Assembly: GCA_024998625.1 (NCBI GenBank) | Contig: JACOEL010000001.1 | Span: forward strand, 404,722 to 468,721 | Length of the DNA stretch: 64,000 nucleotides | Reading direction: 5' to 3' | Source of the DNA: Nitrospira sp. | GTDB taxonomy: Bacteria; Nitrospirota; Nitrospiria; Nitrospirales; Nitrospiraceae | Shown here: positions 9,595 through 20,500 of the stretch, in pieces | How positions within the stretch are numbered: position 1 is the stretch's first letter | Layout of the letters: each line of letters opens with the position of its first letter | Translations under genes and position numbers: made by a program | Notes under the pieces: model-generated | What the model was told of the DNA's origin: nothing | Seen by the model: the letters and a program-made list of their open reading frames with translations, nothing else | Databases searched by the model: none

Positions 9595-12500
9595 CACTTC
9601 CCCCCCATTCGCTCAACAATGGCATCCAACGCCTGCTGCTCGATCTCCACGTCCGGGAAGTCCGATGGCGTGTATCCTCCCGCGTCCGGCGACACACAAT
9701 GCGCGATCAGTTCTTGCAACAGGCGCAAGCAGGTGTGGCTGACACTCTCGACCGTGGCCTGCCGATAACGGTGCCTGCTGTAGATCCATGTCATGTTCAA
9801 ACGCCCCTCCAACACCTCGGCGCTGACGTACAATTCATACGGAAGCCGATTGTGCGGAGCATGTTCCATTCCCGGCGATTCGGTCGCCAGCGCAAGGAAT
9901 GAGTCTTCGGACAGGGCTTGATCCAATTGTCCGAGATAATTGAAACTGATTGGCGCATCCGGATAGGTCCTGAGACGTTCGCTCGCCGGGCCGGCGTGAA
10001 GATACCGCAGCAGACCGTACCCAACTCCCCGGTTCGGAATCCCGCGAAGTTGTTCTTTCACCGCCTTCAACGTCTCGCCGACCGGCGCCTCGGAACGGAC
10101 CTCCAGCAACACGGGAGCGACGGCGGTAAACCATCCTACCGTGCGGGAGACGTCGAGCTCGGGAAAGAGATCTTCCCGTCCGTGGCCTTCCAGATCCACG
10201 AGCACAAGCGTACGCTCCGTCCATCGCGCAATCGCCTGTGAGAGCGCGGTCAGCAACACATCATTGATCTGGGTCTGATAGGCGGCCGGAACCTCTCGGA
10301 GAAGGGCTCGCGTTTCCTCTTCGCTCAACGAGGCCGTCACGCTAGTACTGGAAGCTTCCGTTCGATCACCGGCCGGATCATCAACCGGCAACTCCGCCGC
10401 CATCGCCCGGCGAGGATCGATCCAATAGGCCGCTTCCTGTCGCACCTCTTCCGACTGCGCATGCTGATGAAGGCGTTCCGACCATTGTTGAAACGAGGTG
10501 CTTTTGGGGGGAAGCCTGATCGCCTCCCCTCGACGACGCTGGGCATAGGCCTGTTCCAAATCTTCCAACAGAATCCGCCATGACACCCCATCGATGACGA
10601 GGTGATGAATGATGAGCAACAACCGGCCGGCTCGTAGCGGCCCCATGTCGAACCAGACCGCGCGGAGCAGCGGCCCATCGACAAGCTGCAGGCTCGCCTG
10701 CCACTCGGTAGCCAGCGTCTCAAACCGTTCCTGCTGCTGAGTCTCTGAGAACGTGGAGAGATCAACCCGATGCGCGACGGCAGTCTCGGCCTCCATGCCG
10801 ATCTGCTGATGCCACTCACTCTCGTCCTGGGTGAAGCGCGTTCGCAGCACATCATGCTGCTGCAAAAGTTGGTGTGCGGCCGCTTCAAATGAAGGCCAGT
10901 CGAGCGGTTCTCGCACCTCGAACAACAGCGATTGATTCCAATGAGTCGGATCGGGCAACTGCCGCTCGAAAAACCAGTGCTGGATGGGCGTCAACAGGAC
11001 CGGGCCCGTCACCAATCCCTGTTCAGCGTTCAGGAGGCTCCCCCCGCCGTTCATTGCTGCGTGATCCAGTTCCGCCACGGCGGCCAATTCGGCCGGAGTC
11101 TGATGCTGGAACATCTGCCGCGGCGTCAGCACCACTCCTGCCTGTTTCGCGCGAGCCACGATCTGGAGCGCAACGATGGAGTCGCCACCCAACTCAAAGA
11201 AATTGTCATGAATACCGACTCGCTCGACTCCCAATACGTCGGCCCAGACGCTCGTCACTGTCTCCTCGACCGCCGTACGAGGCGCCACCCACTGCCGTTG
11301 GTGATCTGCCGAATCGGGAACCGGTAACGCCGCACGATCGACCTTCCCATTCGGAGTACGCGGCATCATGTCCAACGAGATCACCGCGGACGGCACCATC
11401 GATTCGGGCAATTGTTCACGCACTCTTCGGCATAATCCGTCTCCATCGCGGATCGCGCCTTCGTACCACGTGACATAGGCAACCAACCGCTTCTGTCCCG
11501 GCTTGTCTTCACGCACGACCGCCGCGGCTTCGCGAATGCCTGCGTACTCGTGAAGCCGGGCTTCGATTTCACCCAGTTCGATCCGCACCCCCCGCAACTT
11601 GATCTGGTGATCCAGTCGCCCCAGAAATTCGATGGTGCCATCCGACCGATACCGGGCCACATCACCGGTCTGGTAGAGGCGCGATCCCGGTTCGTCGCTG
11701 AAGGGGTCCGGGACGAAGACCGCGGCCGTTCTTGCCGGATCGTTGAGATACCCGCGACCGACTCCAGGCCCCGCCACACACAACTCTCCGGCGGCGCCGA
11801 CCGGAACCGGGGACAACCAGCGGTCCACAAGATAGACCCGCATATTGTCGATGGGTCGACCGATCGGCATGTGTAACGCCTCCACCGTCGGAGGGTCTGC
11901 GATCTCCGCCATCGTGACATCGTCCGCACATTCAGCCGGACCGTACGCGTTCAGCAACGGCACGGAGGGATACCGCTCCAACCAGCGTCGGCTCAGGGTC
12001 GGCGAGAGTGCTTCACCGGTCGGCAGGAGCCATCGGAGGGTCGACAACCACACCGGTTCGACGACCGCGTCCAACATCGCCTGCAGCAACGTGGGGACCG
12101 TTTCCAACACGGTCGCTCCCTGCTCGTAAAGATAGCGCGGCAAGGCATGCGGATGATGGGCGATCTCGTCGGGAACGATGAGAGTCCGGCCTCCGCACAG
12201 CAGGGCCGTGAGACATTGCCAGACAGAAATATCGAAACAGAGCGAGGCCGTCTGTGCGATCACATCGTCGGCGCCCAACCGAAGCATGCCGAGTTTGCTC
12301 GTGAGGTGGTTGAGCAAACCACGTTGTGTGACCATAGCGCCTTTCGGCACACCCGTCGAGCCACTCGTATACATCACATAGGCGAGCTGAGAAGGGTTGT
12401 GCGTCCGAGATTGCACCTGCGCGTCCCCGTGTTCACGAGCAGCGTTCGGAAGGCTATCGATCCTCACCACCTGCGGCCTCAGAAACGGCGGAACCAATTC

Positions 12501-15500
12501 GATCGCCTCAGCCAGTCTGGTCTGCCACGCACTCGACGTGAGGACCACTGCGGCTCCGCTCAACATCAAGATATCCGCCCACCGCTGCGCGGGATGACCG
12601 AGGTCAAGCGGGAGATACGCACCACCGGCCTTGAAGATTCCCACCAGCATCGCGATCAGGTCGGCATCGCGCTCCTGCAATACCGCGACGACGGCATCCG
12701 GTCCCACACCCTCTTCACGCAAAGCACGGGCAATGCGAATGCCGCGCTCATCCAGTGCTCGATAGGTCAGGTGCTGTGTTCGACCGACCACGGCGACGGC
12801 ATCAGGCGTCTTGCCGACTTGCTCCTCGAACCGTTCGGCAAAAGAAGCCTCCACCGGCGCCGACCTCCCGGTATCGTTCCACTCGACCACCACACGGTGA
12901 CGTTCCGACTCCGTCAGCAACGGCAACTCGCTCAGGCGAGCCGTCGGATCCGCGACGATCCCTCGCAAGAGCTGTTGCAGGTGCAGGGCCATTCGTTCGA
13001 TGGTCGAGGCATCGAACAGATCCGCATTGTATTCGAACACCGCGTCCACGCCTGCCGGTCCGTCGAGCATGTCCAGCGACAAGTCAAACTGCGCGCTGCC
13101 TGGGTCCACCTCGAGCACGTCGATGTCGAATCCCGGCATTTTCAACAGGCCGGAAGACAGGGTTTGCAACGCAAACATCACCTGGAACAGCGGCGTATGG
13201 CTGAGTGCCCGCATGGGTTGCAGCTCATCGACCAACTTTTCAAACGGTAGATCTTGATGGGTTTGAGCCCCCAGCACCACTTCCTGCACCAGCCCCAACA
13301 GGTCGGCAAAGGTGGGATTTTTTGAAAGGTCGGTCCGCAAGACCAAGGTGTTCACGAACAGACCGATCAGCGGCTCGACCTCCATTCTGGTGCGACTGGC
13401 GATGGGTGTTCCAATGCAGAGGTCGGTCTGGTTGCTGTACCGAAGGAGCAACACTTGGAATGCTCCCAGTAACGTCATATACAGCGTCACACCATACCGG
13501 CGACTCAGCAGCCGCAACTGCGCGACCACCTCTGCCGGAATCGTGAATTCATATTGCGCGCCGTGATGTCGCTCGACTGCTGGCCGTGGCCGGTCCGTCG
13601 GCAGCGCGAGCACGACCGGCGCACCATCCAAATTCTTCTTCCAATAGGCCAGCTGCGACTCCAACACCTCTCCCTGCAGCCACTCGCGTTGCCACTGCGC
13701 ATAATCCGCATACTGGATGGGTAGGGGCGGAAGCAGCGCAGGCCGCTCGGCAGCGAAGGCCGTATAGAACGACATGATTTCATGAGCCAACACATTCAAC
13801 GACCAGCCGTCGGCGATCACGTGATGCAGCGTCAGCAACAGGACATGCTGCCGGTCCTCAACTTTCAACACGACGACGCGCCAGAGGGGTCCTCGACTCA
13901 GGTCGAACAGCCGTTGGGCCTCGGCCGCCGCCAGTCGCCGCACTTCCGCCTCTCGCTCGGCTTCGGGGAGTGATCGCAAATCTACAACCGTGGCCGACAG
14001 GGCCGTCTCGGGCGCGATGATCTGTACCGGTTGATCGACATCGACGGTGAGCGTCGTACGGAGCACATCATGTCGGCGAGCCACGGCGTTGAGGGCGCGG
14101 TCCAGAATCGGCAGATCCAGCGGCCCCTTGATGCGCAGCCCGAACGGCAGGTTGTAGAACCAGCTGTCCGGTTCCAATTGCGCCAGAAACCACAACCGTT
14201 GTTGTGCGAACGACAGCGGAGCCGGCCCCGCTCGCCGCCCGGCCGTCAAGGCGGGAACCAGTCTGCCGTTTCCTTCCGCGCGAACCCGATCCACCGTCGC
14301 GGCCAAGTCGGCGACGGTCGGGCATTCGAAGGCGGCCCGCAACGGGAGCTCGATCTGAAACGCACTCCGGATGCGGGAGACCACCTGGGTGGCCAAGAGG
14401 GAATGCCCGCCAAGCTCGAAGAAATGGTCCCGCATTCCCACGCGCTCCAGACCGAGGATGTCCGCCCAGATGCCGGCCAACAACTCTTCCGTGACGCTCC
14501 GAGGCGGCACGTAGGTTGATCCGCCGGCGCCATCCAGGTCGGGAGCGGGCAAGGCCTTCCGGTCCACCTTGCCGTTCGGTGTCCGCGGCAACGCATCGAG
14601 CATGAGAAAGATCGACGGCACCATGTACTCGGGGAGCTGCGTCTGAAGCGCCGTTCGCAAGCGTTGGCTGTCGATCGACTTGCCGGCCTGCGGCACGACA
14701 TAGGCGGCCAACCGCCTCTCTCCCGGACGATCTTCGCGGACGATGACCGCCGCTTCGCGGACCTCGTCTTGATCGGTGAGGCAGGATTCGATCTCGCCGA
14801 GTTCGATGCGGAATCCGCGCACTTTGACCTGATGGTCCATCCGTCCCACGTATTCGATCGTGCCGTCAGGACGGTAGCGGGCCAAGTCGCCGGTACGGTA
14901 GAGCCTCGCCCCCGGCTCGGTTGAGAAGGGATCCGGCACGAACGCCTGCGCCGTGCGGACCCGATCCTCCACATATCCACGACCGACGCCGACGCCGCCG
15001 ATGCAGAGTTCGCCCGAGACCCCGACCGGCACCGGCGCAAAAAACCGATTGAGAATATAGAGCCGCAGGCGCTGAATGGCCCGCCCGATCGGCACCCGGA
15101 CGGCATCCTCGGACGGCGCGGTCATGATGGGATGGACGGCCACATCGTCGGCGCATTCCGCCGGGCCGTAGGCGTTCATCAAGGGAATGTCAGGGTGGCG
15201 CTCGAACCAGCGTCGGCAGAGGGCGGGCGGCAGGGCCTCGCCCGTCGGCAGGACCCAGCGCAGGTGCGAGAACCGGCGCGGGGATGCCGATGGGTCGCCT
15301 GCATCCAGCAAGGCCCGCAAGACCGCGGGTACGGCTTCATAGATGGTGACGCCGGCCTCGTCCAGGTGCGCGAGCAATCGTGACGGCTCTCGAACCAATT
15401 CGTCGGGCACGATGTGGGTCCGCGCCCCGCATTGCAGAGCGGTCAGGAATTGCCATACGGAAATGTCGAAACATTGGGATGCGGTCTGCGCGATCACGTC

Positions 15501-17516
15501 GGTCGGTCCGATCGACAGGGAGGTCAGCTTGCTGTCGATGTTGTTGAGCATGCCGCCCAACGTAACCATCGCCCCCTTCGGCACGCCGGTCGACCCGGAC
15601 GTGTAGATGACATAGGCCAACTGGTCCGCCCGTGAGGGCATCGGGTGATCGTCGTCGCACCCCTGCTCCGACCACAGGTCGTCCAACGTCAGCACGAGCG
15701 GGCGGGACGCTGCCGGCATCGCCGACAGCGCTTGGTCGAGGTGGGCCTTCAGCCGATGCGACGTCACGACGACAGCCACTCGGCTCAACTCCAGCAGCCG
15801 CGCGATGCGCGCGACCGGATGGTGCGGATCGAGGGGCAGATAGGCGGCGCCGGCCTTGAAACAACCCACGATCATGGTCAGGAAGTTCGGACCCCGCTCA
15901 TCCAGCAAGGCCACGATCAAGTCCGGACCGATCCCAGCCTTCCTCAGATGCTTCGCCAGTCGATTGGCCCGGCAGTTCAACACCGCATACGTCAACGACC
16001 CGTCGCCGCAGGTCACCGCCACAGCTTGCGGGGTCCGTCGCGCCTGCGCTTCGAAACGCGCCGCGAAACTACGCTCGTCTTGAGGGCCTGCCGTCGGACC
16101 GGTGCCATGCGCCAACAGCGTTGCCCGTTCCTCATGATCCAAGAGCGGCAGGTCGCCGATGCGGGCGTCCGGCCGCAGGATGAGACCTTCCAAGATGCGC
16201 TTGAGGTGCCCGATCATCCGGAGGACCGCCTCCGAATCAAACAACCGGCGGTCGTAGGAGAGTTTGAGTCCCAGCTCCTTGCCCGGCCAGCCCATGACGG
16301 TCATGGGATAGTTCGTATGGACGCGATACTGCTCTTCCTCGGCCCGGAACATGATCCGTCCTTCACAGAGCGCCGGATCGACCGGCGCGTTCTCGAAGAC
16401 GAACAGGCTGTGAAAGAGGGCTTCTCCGCGCGGGACCTCGCTGCAGCGTTGAATCTGAATGAGCGGCGTATATTCGTACTCGCGAAGCCGGATGTTCTCC
16501 GCGAGCAAATCCTTGAGCCAGGCCAGCACCGGCCGCTCCGGCGATACTGAGACCCGCAGGGGCAAAGTATTGATGAACAGCCCCAACACCGATTCGACCC
16601 CCACGAGCTGCGTCGGACGACCGGCCACCGTGACCCCGAACAATACGTCCCGCTCCCCGCTGTAATGCGCCAGGAGAATCGCCCAGGCCCCTTGCACGAA
16701 GGTGTTCGGGGTCACGCGCTGTTGTTGCGCCAGGGCTGTGAGTCGCGCTGTCAGGTCGGGGCTCAAGTGGACGCAATGGTCCGCCGCATCGTCGTTTTGA
16801 TCGGCCAATCCCTGCGGCGGCCGATCGTAGGCTAGAGGTGTGGGTGTGGAGAAGTCCCGCAGGTAGTCGCGCCAAAACCGGTTCGCTTCATCCAGATTCT
16901 GTTTTTGCAGCCAGGCAATATAGTCCCGATAGGGCCGGGGCTTTTCCGCCCGGCAGACGAGGCCCTGGGCAGAGGCCTCATAGTGGGCCAGGAAATCCAT
17001 CAGCAACGGCGAAATGCACCACTCGTCAAGCAGGATGTGGTGGAAACTATGCACGAACTGGTAGGTGTGATCGGTCAGGCGGATCAACCGCAGGCGCATG
17101 AGCGGCGCCTTGCCGAAGTCGAACCCCTGTTCCAATTCCTGCTGCAGCAGAGCGTCAAGGTCGGCCATCTGTTCCGCGCGGTCCTTCCCACGCCAGTCCA
17201 TGACATCGAGTGGGACATCGATCTCCTGGTGTACGGCTTGCAAGGGACGCTTCTGACTTTTCCAGACAAAGGAGGTGCGCAGAATCGAATGACGCGCGAT
17301 GACCTGTTCCCAGGCCTTCCGAAACAGCGCGGCATCCATCTCCCCTTCCACGTAGTAGCGGTTCTGCATCAGGTAGATGCCGGTGCCGGGATTCATCAGC
17401 GTATGGAACAGCATGCCCTCCTGCATGGGAGAGAGGGGATAAATCGCCTCGATATTCTTGAGCCCTCCGCTCGCCGTGCGTTCGGTCGTTCCCTGCTCCA
17501 TCCTGTTCGCCTGCAT
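9594..17516 (-). CDS. NRPS, C-A-T-C-A-T-E (predicted Dab, D-Dab)
   Basis: About 2640 residues: C1 (25-460, HHILLDE), A1 (485-985), T1 (1010-1075, GGHSLL), C2 (1095-1530, HHVIADG, LCL-type LSFAQQRLWFL start), A2 (1555-2065), T2 (2080-2145, GGDSIVAL) and a C-terminal epimerization domain (2160-2620) with LTPIQHWFFE, HHLVIDGVSWRILLEDL and VGWFT. Both A domains give the same hand-read code D-I-W-E-L-T-A-D-D, with GPAECADD in place of the usual GPTETT. From memory this resembles 2,4-diaminobutyrate codes, and a Dab-forming aminotransferase lies in the operon. The E domain should convert the second residue to the D form, matched by the DCL-type C domain opening the next protein. ATG 17516 sits two bases after the previous stop. 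Substrates are inferred; architecture is direct. Confidence 0.93.
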   Translation of the reverse strand: MQANRMEQGTTERTASGGLKNIEAIYPLSPMQEGMLFHTLMNPGTGIYLMQNRYYVEGEMDAALFRKAWEQVIARHSILRTSFVWKSQKRPLQAVHQEIDVPLDVMDWRGKDRAEQMADLDALLQQELEQGFDFGKAPLMRLRLIRLTDHTYQFVHSFHHILLDEWCISPLLMDFLAHYEASAQGLVCRAEKPRPYRDYIAWLQKQNLDEANRFWRDYLRDFSTPTPLAYDRPPQGLADQNDDAADHCVHLSPDLTARLTALAQQQRVTPNTFVQGAWAILLAHYSGERDVLFGVTVAGRPTQLVGVESVLGLFINTLPLRVSVSPERPVLAWLKDLLAENIRLREYEYTPLIQIQRCSEVPRGEALFHSLFVFENAPVDPALCEGRIMFRAEEEQYRVHTNYPMTVMGWPGKELGLKLSYDRRLFDSEAVLRMIGHLKRILEGLILRPDARIGDLPLLDHEERATLLAHGTGPTAGPQDERSFAARFEAQARRTPQAVAVTCGDGSLTYAVLNCRANRLAKHLRKAGIGPDLIVALLDERGPNFLTMIVGCFKAGAAYLPLDPHHPVARIARLLELSRVAVVVTSHRLKAHLDQALSAMPAASRPLVLTLDDLWSEQGCDDDHPMPSRADQLAYVIYTSGSTGVPKGAMVTLGGMLNNIDSKLTSLSIGPTDVIAQTASQCFDISVWQFLTALQCGARTHIVPDELVREPSRLLAHLDEAGVTIYEAVPAVLRALLDAGDPSASPRRFSHLRWVLPTGEALPPALCRRWFERHPDIPLMNAYGPAECADDVAVHPIMTAPSEDAVRVPIGRAIQRLRLYILNRFFAPVPVGVSGELCIGGVGVGRGYVEDRVRTAQAFVPDPFSTEPGARLYRTGDLARYRPDGTIEYVGRMDHQVKVRGFRIELGEIESCLTDQDEVREAAVIVREDRPGERRLAAYVVPQAGKSIDSQRLRTALQTQLPEYMVPSIFLMLDALPRTPNGKVDRKALPAPDLDGAGGSTYVPPRSVTEELLAGIWADILGLERVGMRDHFFELGGHSLLATQVVSRIRSAFQIELPLRAAFECPTVADLAATVDRVRAEGNGRLVPALTAGRRAGPAPLSFAQQRLWFLAQLEPDSWFYNLPFGLRIKGPLDLPILDRALNAVARRHDVLRTTLTVDVDQPVQIIAPETALSATVVDLRSLPEAEREAEVRRLAAAEAQRLFDLSRGPLWRVVVLKVEDRQHVLLLTLHHVIADGWSLNVLAHEIMSFYTAFAAERPALLPPLPIQYADYAQWQREWLQGEVLESQLAYWKKNLDGAPVVLALPTDRPRPAVERHHGAQYEFTIPAEVVAQLRLLSRRYGVTLYMTLLGAFQVLLLRYSNQTDLCIGTPIASRTRMEVEPLIGLFVNTLVLRTDLSKNPTFADLLGLVQEVVLGAQTHQDLPFEKLVDELQPMRALSHTPLFQVMFALQTLSSGLLKMPGFDIDVLEVDPGSAQFDLSLDMLDGPAGVDAVFEYNADLFDASTIERMALHLQQLLRGIVADPTARLSELPLLTESERHRVVVEWNDTGRSAPVEASFAERFEEQVGKTPDAVAVVGRTQHLTYRALDERGIRIARALREEGVGPDAVVAVLQERDADLIAMLVGIFKAGGAYLPLDLGHPAQRWADILMLSGAAVVLTSSAWQTRLAEAIELVPPFLRPQVVRIDSLPNAAREHGDAQVQSRTHNPSQLAYVMYTSGSTGVPKGAMVTQRGLLNHLTSKLGMLRLGADDVIAQTASLCFDISVWQCLTALLCGGRTLIVPDEIAHHPHALPRYLYEQGATVLETVPTLLQAMLDAVVEPVWLSTLRWLLPTGEALSPTLSRRWLERYPSVPLLNAYGPAECADDVTMAEIADPPTVEALHMPIGRPIDNMRVYLVDRWLSPVPVGAAGELCVAGPGVGRGYLNDPARTAAVFVPDPFSDEPGSRLYQTGDVARYRSDGTIEFLGRLDHQIKLRGVRIELGEIEARLHEYAGIREAAAVVREDKPGQKRLVAYVTWYEGAIRDGDGLCRRVREQLPESMVPSAVISLDMMPRTPNGKVDRAALPVPDSADHQRQWVAPRTAVEETVTSVWADVLGVERVGIHDNFFELGGDSIVALQIVARAKQAGVVLTPRQMFQHQTPAELAAVAELDHAAMNGGGSLLNAEQGLVTGPVLLTPIQHWFFERQLPDPTHWNQSLLFEVREPLDWPSFEAAAHQLLQQHDVLRTRFTQDESEWHQQIGMEAETAVAHRVDLSTFSETQQQERFETLATEWQASLQLVDGPLLRAVWFDMGPLRAGRLLLIIHHLVIDGVSWRILLEDLEQAYAQRRRGEAIRLPPKSTSFQQWSERLHQHAQSEEVRQEAAYWIDPRRAMAAELPVDDPAGDRTEASSTSVTASLSEEETRALLREVPAAYQTQINDVLLTALSQAIARWTERTLVLVDLEGHGREDLFPELDVSRTVGWFTAVAPVLLEVRSEAPVGETLKAVKEQLRGIPNRGVGYGLLRYLHAGPASERLRTYPDAPISFNYLGQLDQALSEDSFLALATESPGMEHAPHNRLPYELYVSAEVLEGRLNMTWIYSRHRYRQATVESVSHTCLRLLQELIAHCVSPDAGGYTPSDFPDVEIEQQALDAIVERMGGK

Positions 17517-17518
17517 GC

Positions 17519-20500
17519 CTATCCAATCTCCTTCAAGAGGTTCTCCATCTCCTCGTCGCTCAATTCCACGTCCACAATCCGCTCCGCCTGCTTCTCATCC
17601 GGCAACGGGGTCATGGCCTCGACGGCTCCGATCACCGCGACGGCGGCGGCTGAGGCAATGGTCGGGTGCTCGAAGAGTTGCTTCGGGGTGAGCGTGATGC
17701 CCTCACGATAAGCCTTCGCCAGGACCTGCAGACTCGTGATCGAATCTCCGCCGAGTGCGAAGAAGTTGTCGTGGCGGCCGACCCGGGCAAGCCCGAGCGC
17801 CTGGGCCCAGATGGCGGCCAACTGCTGTTCCACCTCCGTGGCAGGAGGCACATAGGCCTCTGTGCGCTGCCCCTCCATCTCCGGTACAGGCAAGGCTTTG
17901 CGGTCCACCTTCCCGTTCGGGCTCAGGGGCAGCCGCTCCAGCCGTACGATCACTGCCGGCACCAGATACTCCGGCAGCGTTTGGGCCAGCGCCTGCCGCA
18001 GGACAGCCGCGTCGAAGGGCGGCTCTGGCGGGGTCGTCACATAACCGACAAGCCGGGCCCCGCCGGGGCCATCCCGGCGCGCCAGCACCACCGCCTCCCG
18101 GATCCCCGGCTGCTCTCGCAGGGCCACCTCCACTTCGCCCAACTCGATGCGCACACCCCGGATCTTGACTTGATGGTCCAACCGCCCCAAGTACTCAATG
18201 GCGCCGTCCGGCCGGTACCGCACGAGATCTCCCGTCCGATAGAGTCGCTGCCCTGGCTGGTCACTGAAGGGGTCCGGCACAAACCGCGCGGCCGTCAGGT
18301 CCGGCCGCCGGTGGTAGCCCCGCCCCACGCCGATCCCGCCGATGTAGCACTCCCCCGGCACGCCGATCGGCACCGGCTCGCCCTGCCGATCCAGCACGTA
18401 GATCTGCAGATTGGCAATGGGCCGCCCGATGGGCACGGTGGCGGCGGGCGGAGTCGGACAGGTCCAGGCGGTCACGTCGATGGCGGCTTCGGTGGGACCA
18501 TAGAGGTTGTGCAGGGCCACCCCCGGCAGGAGTTGCTGCACCCGCGGCGGCAGCGTGGCCGGCAGGGCTTCGCCGCTACAGACGATCTGCCGGAGGCTCC
18601 GACAGATCTCGACCTCAGGGTGGTCGAGAAACGCCTGCAGCATGGGCGGGACAAAGTGCAGGATGGTGACGCCTTGGTCCACGATGTGCCGGATCAGCCT
18701 GGCCGGGTCCTTGTGGGCGCCGGGTTCGGCCATGACCAGTTCGGCGCCGACGCTCAGTGGCCAGAAGAATTCCCACAGGGAGACGTCGAAGCTGATCGGA
18801 GTCTTTTGCAGCACGCGGTCCGCCGGCGTCAGCCCATAGGCCGCTTGCATCCACTGGAGCCGGTTGCGGAGCCCCGCGTGGCTGTTGCACGCCCCTTTCG
18901 GCTGGCCGGTGGAGCCGGAGGTGTAGAGGACGTAGGCCAATTGCGTCTCGGTGGTCGGGAGCGCCGGTGGGATCGGGGGATATCCGGCTAAGGTGGCGCG
19001 GTCTCGATCCAGGCAGAGAGTCGAGCCGGCGTGCGCCAGGCGTGCGGCCTGCGTGGCATCGGTCAACAGCAGGGCAGCCTGGCTATCCTGAAGCATGTAC
19101 CGCAGCCGTTCGGTGGGATAGGTCGGATCGAGGGGCACAAAGGCGGCGCCCGCGTACCAGCTGCCGAGCAGCGCCACGACCAAATCCACCGACCGTTCCA
19201 GCGCCACGGCCACCAGGCCTTCCGGCCCGATCTGGCGGGCCTGGAGCGCCTGAGCCAGCTGAGAGGCCTGCGCGAGCAAGCCCGCATAGGTCAGCGTCTT
19301 CTGCCCGGCCCGCACGGCGACGGCCTCCGGCGTCCGCGCCGCCTGCGCCGCGATCAGCGCGGGCACCGCCACGGGCGGATAGGCCCGCCCCGTCCGGTTC
19401 CACGCCCCCACTACCTGTGCCCGCTCCGCCGGCGCCAGCAGGGGAAGGAGGCCCAGGCGCGCGTGAGGGTTCTGTATCATGGCCGTGAGCAGCGTCTCGA
19501 CCTGCCGCACCATGCGGGAGGCGGTCTCGTCACGGAACCGGTTCCGGTGATACCAGAGTGAGAGTGTCAGTTCCTTTCCTGGCAGCACGTTGAGTGTCAG
19601 GGGATAATTCGTCTGTCCCTGGAGCGTAACCCCTCGAACGGTGAGCCCGGTTGCTTGCTCCAACGACTCATCCAGCGGGTGGTTGTCGAAGACGATCAGG
19701 CTCTCGAAGAGGGCTTGCCCGCGAGGTACATCGCTCCAGCCCTGGATCTGCACCAACGGCGTCTGCTCGAATTGCCGTAGTTCGCTATTGCGCTCCAGCA
19801 AAGCTCGCAACCATTCGGAGAGGACGGCGTCTGGAGCCACCCGTACCCGCAGCGGGAGGGTGTTAATGAACAGACCGATCATCCGTTCGATCCCGGGCAT
19901 GTCGGCGGACCGGCCGGACACGGTCGTACCGAAGAGTACCTCAGACTCTCGGCTATACCGGCTTAACAACAGCGCCCACGCGCCCTGTACGAGGGTATTG
20001 AGCGTCACTTGATGCCTGTGCGCGAACGCGCGCAACTGCGCACTGGCCTCGGGTGACAACGTGATGGCGGCCGTGCCGCTCGAGCGGTTCTGGCCGCTCT
20101 CCTCGGGCGCGACCTCTTCGCTCAGGATCGTCGGCGTTGTCACTCCCTTCAGGGCCGTGTGCCAAAACCGCTCGGCTTCGGATTGATCCTGTCCGAGAAG
20201 CCGAACGAGGTGATGGCGATAGGGCACGACCGTTTCAAATAGCGGAGCTTCCCGGCGCCGCAGGGCTTGGTATGCGGTCAGGACTTCCTGCAACAGAATC
20301 GGCAGACACCAGCCATCCATGAGGATGTGGTGGTGTGTCCAGAGCACGTCGTAGGTGTCCCGGGCGACACGGAACAACAGGATCCGCATCAAGGGCGGCC
20401 GTTCGAAGTCGAAATCCGTCAGCCGATCTTCCTCCACCAATCGGCTGAACCGGGCCGCCTGTTCGCTTGCTGAACCGTCTCGTCCATCCACCTCGCGCCA